Assembly (NCBI GenBank): GCA_001803205.1
Contig: MHBE01000052.1
Coordinates: forward strand, 1 to 64,000
DNA length: 64,000 nt
From: Lentisphaerae bacterium GWF2_38_69
GTDB lineage: Bacteria; Verrucomicrobiota; Lentisphaeria; Victivallales; GWF2-38-69
Direction: 5' to 3'
Positions 61,034 through 64,000 of this stretch are shown here, piece after piece. The translations under genes and the position numbers were made by a program. Position 1 is the stretch's first letter; each line of letters begins with the position of its first letter. The notes beneath the pieces are model-generated. The model had not been told where the DNA came from. It saw nothing but the letters and a program-made list of their open reading frames with translations, and searched no databases.

Positions 61034-61699
61034 ATGAAAAACTATAGAATAGCCCATATAGAAAAAGACTTCATTCCCTCAGCTGACTTTAATGCTCCTG
61101 TTTGGAAAAATATAAAACCCCTAATCATTGACATCTGGCCCTGGCACAAACCTGAAGAACCTCAAGTACACTATGCAGAAGTAAAACTTTTATATTCACG
61201 GATAAATATCTATCTCAGATATCTGGTTAAAGAAAAATATATCCTGGCTAGAACAATCGTTCCTCAGGGAAAAGTCCACCTTGACAGCTGTGTAGAATTT
61301 TTTGTATCACCAAATTCAAACGGATATTTTAATTTCGAGTTCAACTGCATAGGCTCTATCCATCTTGGATACAGGCAGGACAGAAATACAGGGAAATTCG
61401 TTGATATTGAAGATATCAAAGGAATAAAAATTGCAACAAGCTTGCAAAAAGGCAAGGCTATTGAAGAGGCAATTGCCTCTCCGGAAGAAGGATATATTGT
61501 TGAATATTCCGTTCCGCTGAAACTGTTCGCCAAGTACTCTGAATGCGGTATTCCTGAGAAAGAAACAATTTGGAAGGCAAATTTTTATAAATGCGGTGAC
61601 AACCTTCCTAATCCCTCATGGGGAGTCTGGTCAAATGTTATTACTCAAACTCCTGATTTCCACAGACCCGAATTCTTCGGGGAAATAATATTCGATTAA
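61034..61699 (+). CDS. Carbohydrate-binding family 9-like protein
   Basis: This 221-aa protein follows the CBM9-like fold: APVWKNIKPLIIDIWPW near the start, DSCVEFFVSPNSNGYFNFEFNCIG in the middle, and YIVEYSVPLKLFA then WGVWSNVI near the end. Such domains bind sugar chain ends in xylanases, but stand-alone copies without signal peptides, as here, have unknown roles. It lies between a membrane protein and a nuclease-like protein. Confidence 0.78.
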   Translation: MKNYRIAHIEKDFIPSADFNAPVWKNIKPLIIDIWPWHKPEEPQVHYAEVKLLYSRINIYLRYLVKEKYILARTIVPQGKVHLDSCVEFFVSPNSNGYFNFEFNCIGSIHLGYRQDRNTGKFVDIEDIKGIKIATSLQKGKAIEEAIASPEEGYIVEYSVPLKLFAKYSECGIPEKETIWKANFYKCGDNLPNPSWGVWSNVITQTPDFHRPEFFGEIIFD

Positions 61700-61713
61700 A
61701 ATAAACTTCTCTG

Positions 61714-62610
61714 ATGCGTTATAGCTTCTCTAATAAAAATGAATTCAGTTGGTCTCTTGCCAGGCACAATCTTTTCTGTTTCTGCAAGAAAGCATATTAC
61801 TTTAACTATTATGCATCATGGGGTGGCTGGAACAGCAGTGCAGATACAAGACAAAAGCTTATTTACAGGCTTAAACAGATTAAGACTGAAAGAGAATGGG
61901 TTGACGCTATTTTTTTAGAATCAATTTCAAAAGCCATACTGAAAGGAATTGATCCAACGCCTGATGCCATAAGAAAATACATATTTCGTAAAGCCTACAC
62001 TGAACTTGGTTCCATCAGCCGCTGCGAATACCTGCGTGATCCGAAAAAATTATGTCTGTTTGAGAACTATTATCTTAAAGATTCTGAAGAAAATATTAAA
62101 ACCAGAATTACTGAAGGGTTAAATCCGCTATTTAATTCGCTTAATTCTGAAGAATTTCTAAAATTACTTAGAAAGAACTTTTTAGATTTCATATCTTTGA
62201 ATGAACTAAAATCATTTCAGATCGGGAGCTTTAAAATCTGGATCCCTATCAACTTTATTTATTATGACAACGATGAAATAGTTTTAGAAAATTATAGATT
62301 CAATGATTTCCGAGAAGATCAAAACTGGCATATCTCTTCTGCTATTGCCCTGCTCTATGGAATTAAAACTCTTCTCAGGCACAATAAGAAATTAACTGCT
62401 AAAACTTCGTTTATTTATAAGGGGAAATTTCTTGGAGTTTATTCGACTCTGAACCCTATTGAAACAACAGGAATTATCCTCACTTCTGCAAGAAAGATGA
62501 TTGATTTGGATTCCTCTGATATGCGTGAAAATAATTTCCCTCAATGCGAACAAAAAGAAAAATGCCGCGCATGTAAATTTCATGAAGTATGCGCGGCAGA
62601 AACAGTTTGA
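61714..62610 (+). CDS. PD-(D/E)XK nuclease-like protein, apparently catalytically degenerate
   Basis: The 298-aa protein opens with SWSLARHNLFCFCKKAYYF and YYASWGGWN, the start seen in PD-(D/E)XK (Cas4/AddB-like) proteins. The C-terminus has Cys278, Cys284, Cys287 and Cys293 (C-x5-C-x2-C-x5-C), and with Cys22/24 these could hold an iron-sulfur cluster. The place where D-x(n)-DWKTG should lie reads IPINFIYYDNDEIVLENYRFN, split in my reading as strand-turn-strand without the lysine. So DNA binding may persist without cutting. Confidence 0.65.
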   Translation: MRYSFSNKNEFSWSLARHNLFCFCKKAYYFNYYASWGGWNSSADTRQKLIYRLKQIKTEREWVDAIFLESISKAILKGIDPTPDAIRKYIFRKAYTELGSISRCEYLRDPKKLCLFENYYLKDSEENIKTRITEGLNPLFNSLNSEEFLKLLRKNFLDFISLNELKSFQIGSFKIWIPINFIYYDNDEIVLENYRFNDFREDQNWHISSAIALLYGIKTLLRHNKKLTAKTSFIYKGKFLGVYSTLNPIETTGIILTSARKMIDLDSSDMRENNFPQCEQKEKCRACKFHEVCAAETV

Positions 62611-62628
62611 ATTATAACGAATTAGATA

Positions 62629-63300
62629 CTAGTTGGCTTGCTGATCGTCAGAATTGCCGGTTTCCTTTGATTCTTTTTGGAATTGTTTATAAGCTCTCAA
62701 ATCGCTCTTAGCTTTTCCAAAAGTTTCCTGAGCTGCAGCTAAACTCTTATATTGAGCTGACATCTTAGCTTGCATTTCAGATATTGCCTTATCATTGGCG
62801 GCAGCGGCATCTGTCTCAGCTCCGGCTTTTTTAGCCATTTTCTGCGACATTTTTTCGCACATCATTGCCTTTTTCATACATTCTTTTGGCCCCATTGTTC
62901 CACATGATTTATCTTGTTTTTTCATCATGGGGCAACTAGCTGAATTGGCCATGCACTCTGATTTAAGTTTCATTACAGCATTCATTTGATCGGAAACAGC
63001 CTGTGAAGCAGTCGAACAATTTGTCAGGAGTTCAGCCATCTTTGCATCACCTTTTGCAGTAGCTTTATCTGCTTTGCTCTTAAACCATTGAGCTTTCTTT
63101 GCATATGTATCAGCCATACTGCCGCAATCTTTTTTCTTACCTTTCATCATTGGACAAGTTTGACTATTGGACACCTGCGTTGTTTGATCTGCCTGGGAAA
63201 CAGCCTGAGCCTGTTGACCTGAAGCTGCCACATCCTCAGCAAAGAGTGATAATGATCCAACAAAAGTTAGTGCCACTAAATAGATAGCAATCTTCTTCAT
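62629..63300 (-). CDS. Exported cysteine/methionine-rich protein with duplicated CPMMK motif
   Basis: Residues 1-21 form a signal peptide. The mature part (about 200 aa) has two similar units: CPMMKGKKKDCGSM (49-62) and CPMMKKQDKSCGTM (123-136), followed by CMKKAMMCEKMSQKMAKK. The many Met and Cys residues suggest binding of copper or another soft metal in the periplasm. The remainder is helical and Ala/Lys-rich, maybe coiled. I do not recognise a named family. GGAGAAGG precedes the ATG. Confidence 0.75.
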   Translation of the reverse strand: MKKIAIYLVALTFVGSLSLFAEDVAASGQQAQAVSQADQTTQVSNSQTCPMMKGKKKDCGSMADTYAKKAQWFKSKADKATAKGDAKMAELLTNCSTASQAVSDQMNAVMKLKSECMANSASCPMMKKQDKSCGTMGPKECMKKAMMCEKMSQKMAKKAGAETDAAAANDKAISEMQAKMSAQYKSLAAAQETFGKAKSDLRAYKQFQKESKETGNSDDQQAN

Positions 63301-63420
63301 CTTCCTTCTCCTTTTTTTGGTTTAATGGGAAAGTTCTGACTATCATATTATTGTTTAAACAACATAAAATGCAATAATTTTTCCATCAAGATGAAATAAA
63401 ATAATTATATTATATAGTTG

Positions 63421-63486
63421 ATGAGTTAATGAGTGGATAAGTGTATGAGTTAATGAGTGGATAAGTGTATGAGTTAATGAGTGGAT
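63421..63486 (+). repeat. 24-bp tandem repeat upstream of the four-helix-bundle gene
   Basis: Two perfect 24-bp units (63421-63444, 63445-63468) and a third of 18 bases (to 63486) are built from ATGAGTTAATGAGTGGATAA-type words. A related sequence in inverted orientation lies after the gene at 63873-63909. Confidence 0.85.
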
Positions 63487-63509
63487 GACTCCTTCAAATT
63501 AATAGATTT

Positions 63510-63860
63510 ATGAAAACACACAAAGACCTTGACATCTGGAAAGAAAGTATGGATCTGGTGAACAAGATCTATATTGACACCAGGGCTTTCCCTAAAGAAG
63601 AGATTTATGGTTTAACTTCGCAAATAAGGCGTTCTGCCATTTCTATACCATCCAACATCGCTGAAGGCGCTGCCAGAAACTCCAAAAAAGAGTTTGTTCA
63701 GTTTTTGTATTTTGCACTTTCTTCCCTGTCTGAACTCGAAACTCAAATTATTATTTCTGTTAATCAAGGATATATTAAGGAATTTGTCTATGATAACAAA
63801 ATTGAAATGCTAAGACGAAAGATGTTAAATTTTATTAAATACATAAAAACTCAAATATAA
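63510..63860 (+). CDS. Four-helix-bundle protein (S23/IVS family)
   Basis: This 116-aa protein has the S23 pattern: DLDIWKESMDLVNKIY, FPKEEIYGLTSQIRRSAISI, PSNIAEGAARNSKKEF and LSSLSELETQIIIS. Family members were first found inside 23S rRNA intervening sequences and form pentameric helical bundles. Many copies, such as this one, lie outside rRNA. Here it is flanked by repeat arrays in opposite orientations, which suggests it moved as a small element. The role is unknown. Confidence 0.88.
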   Translation: MKTHKDLDIWKESMDLVNKIYIDTRAFPKEEIYGLTSQIRRSAISIPSNIAEGAARNSKKEFVQFLYFALSSLSELETQIIISVNQGYIKEFVYDNKIEMLRRKMLNFIKYIKTQI

Positions 63861-63872
63861 ACGCATTATTGC

Positions 63873-63909
63873 TTCACTCATTAAACACATACACTCATAA
63901 ACTCATTTA
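63873..63909 (-). repeat. Inverted counterpart of the tandem repeat after the four-helix-bundle gene
   Basis: Read on the minus strand, it contains ATGAGTTTATGAGTG and TTTAATGAGTG words like those of the upstream array. It lies between the gene and hisG. Confidence 0.6.
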
Positions 63910-63936
63910 CAAATTTTATATTACAAGGAGTGCAAA

Positions 63937-64000
63937 ATGGCTCAGTTAGTATTGGGAATACCAAAAGGAAGTCTGGAAACTTCCACAGTCGAAATGTTCG
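63937..64000 (+). CDS. hisG: ATP phosphoribosyltransferase, start only (window edge)
   Basis: AAGGAG lies six bases before the ATG. The 21 visible residues (MAQLVLGIPKGSLETSTVEMF) match the N-terminus of HisG, the first enzyme of histidine synthesis, with its conserved PKGSL. The gene continues past the window. Confidence 0.85.
   Translation, partial: MAQLVLGIPKGSLETSTVEMF

Noticed and set aside
1-64000. CRISPR arrays, tRNA or rRNA genes, insertion-sequence transposases
   Set aside because: I looked on both strands by eye and saw none; the only regular repeat array (63421-63486) has no spacers.

Overview
The window is low-GC bacterial DNA (my impression, not computed: mid-to-upper 30s percent) packed with housekeeping genes on both strands. 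Fused SecDF, YajC, a six-domain ribosomal protein S1, lipobox lipoproteins, exported proteins with Sec signals, a compact SerA of the Bacteroidetes-like type, an orphan four-helix-bundle (S23/IVS) gene and families of intergenic palindromes point to a Gram-negative, probably anaerobic, environmental bacterium. A PVC-type lineage (for example Lentisphaerae-like) or a related uncultured group fits, but the phylum cannot be fixed from this sequence alone.

Layout. 0-5 kb: gene debris (remnant of a second tag gene, a tiny Gln-rich lipoprotein), then tag, a SatP-type acetate transporter, an MDR reductase, thiol peroxidase tpx and a WYL regulator. 5-12.3 kb: accessory island, all on the minus strand: a palindromic repeat cluster, a nucleotidyltransferase, a strong integron attC-like hairpin, two small accessory genes and a three-gene restriction-modification operon (XRE regulator, 'subunit M', and a 1320-residue GIY-YIG nuclease-helicase-methyltransferase fusion). 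12.3-14.2 kb: scrap zone with a LexA/S24 C-terminal remnant, intact vapB with a broken vapC, another remnant, then a fic gene. 14.3-22.7 kb: radical SAM DNA-repair-type protein, SDR, serA, monooxygenase, Fe-ADH, LOG protein, an exported Hsp20, a beta-helix lipoprotein and a CPA2 antiporter.

22.9-30.8 kb: a compatible-solute locus. A GH13_18 phosphorylase and a GT4 enzyme (mannosylglucosylglycerate-synthase-like) run leftward; a catalytically degenerate M20-like peptidase, GpgS, a second glycosyltransferase and a HAD protein run rightward with ATGA-type overlaps. Together they suggest synthesis and phosphorolytic recycling of glucosylglycerate-type solutes. 30.9-44.6 kb: LacX-like epimerase, ROK kinase, VanX-like dipeptidase, the secDF/yajC/rpsA/EF-G-like block, rfbC, HD protein, and an amino-sugar kinase/nucleotidyltransferase pair. 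44.8-55.7 kb: serS, then a tight lon-CDF-diguanylate cyclase-M48 operon, a divergent MFS/MscS pair, and recQ.

55.7-57.9 kb holds a second, decayed restriction-modification locus of related architecture (methyltransferase pseudogene, BRO protein, GIY-YIG stub, HNH). 58-64 kb: hypF carrying palindromic repeat copies inside its reading frame, a small membrane protein, a CBM9-like protein, a degenerate PD-(D/E)XK-like protein with four C-terminal cysteines, an exported Cys/Met-rich protein, an S23-like gene between inverted repeat arrays, and the start of hisG.
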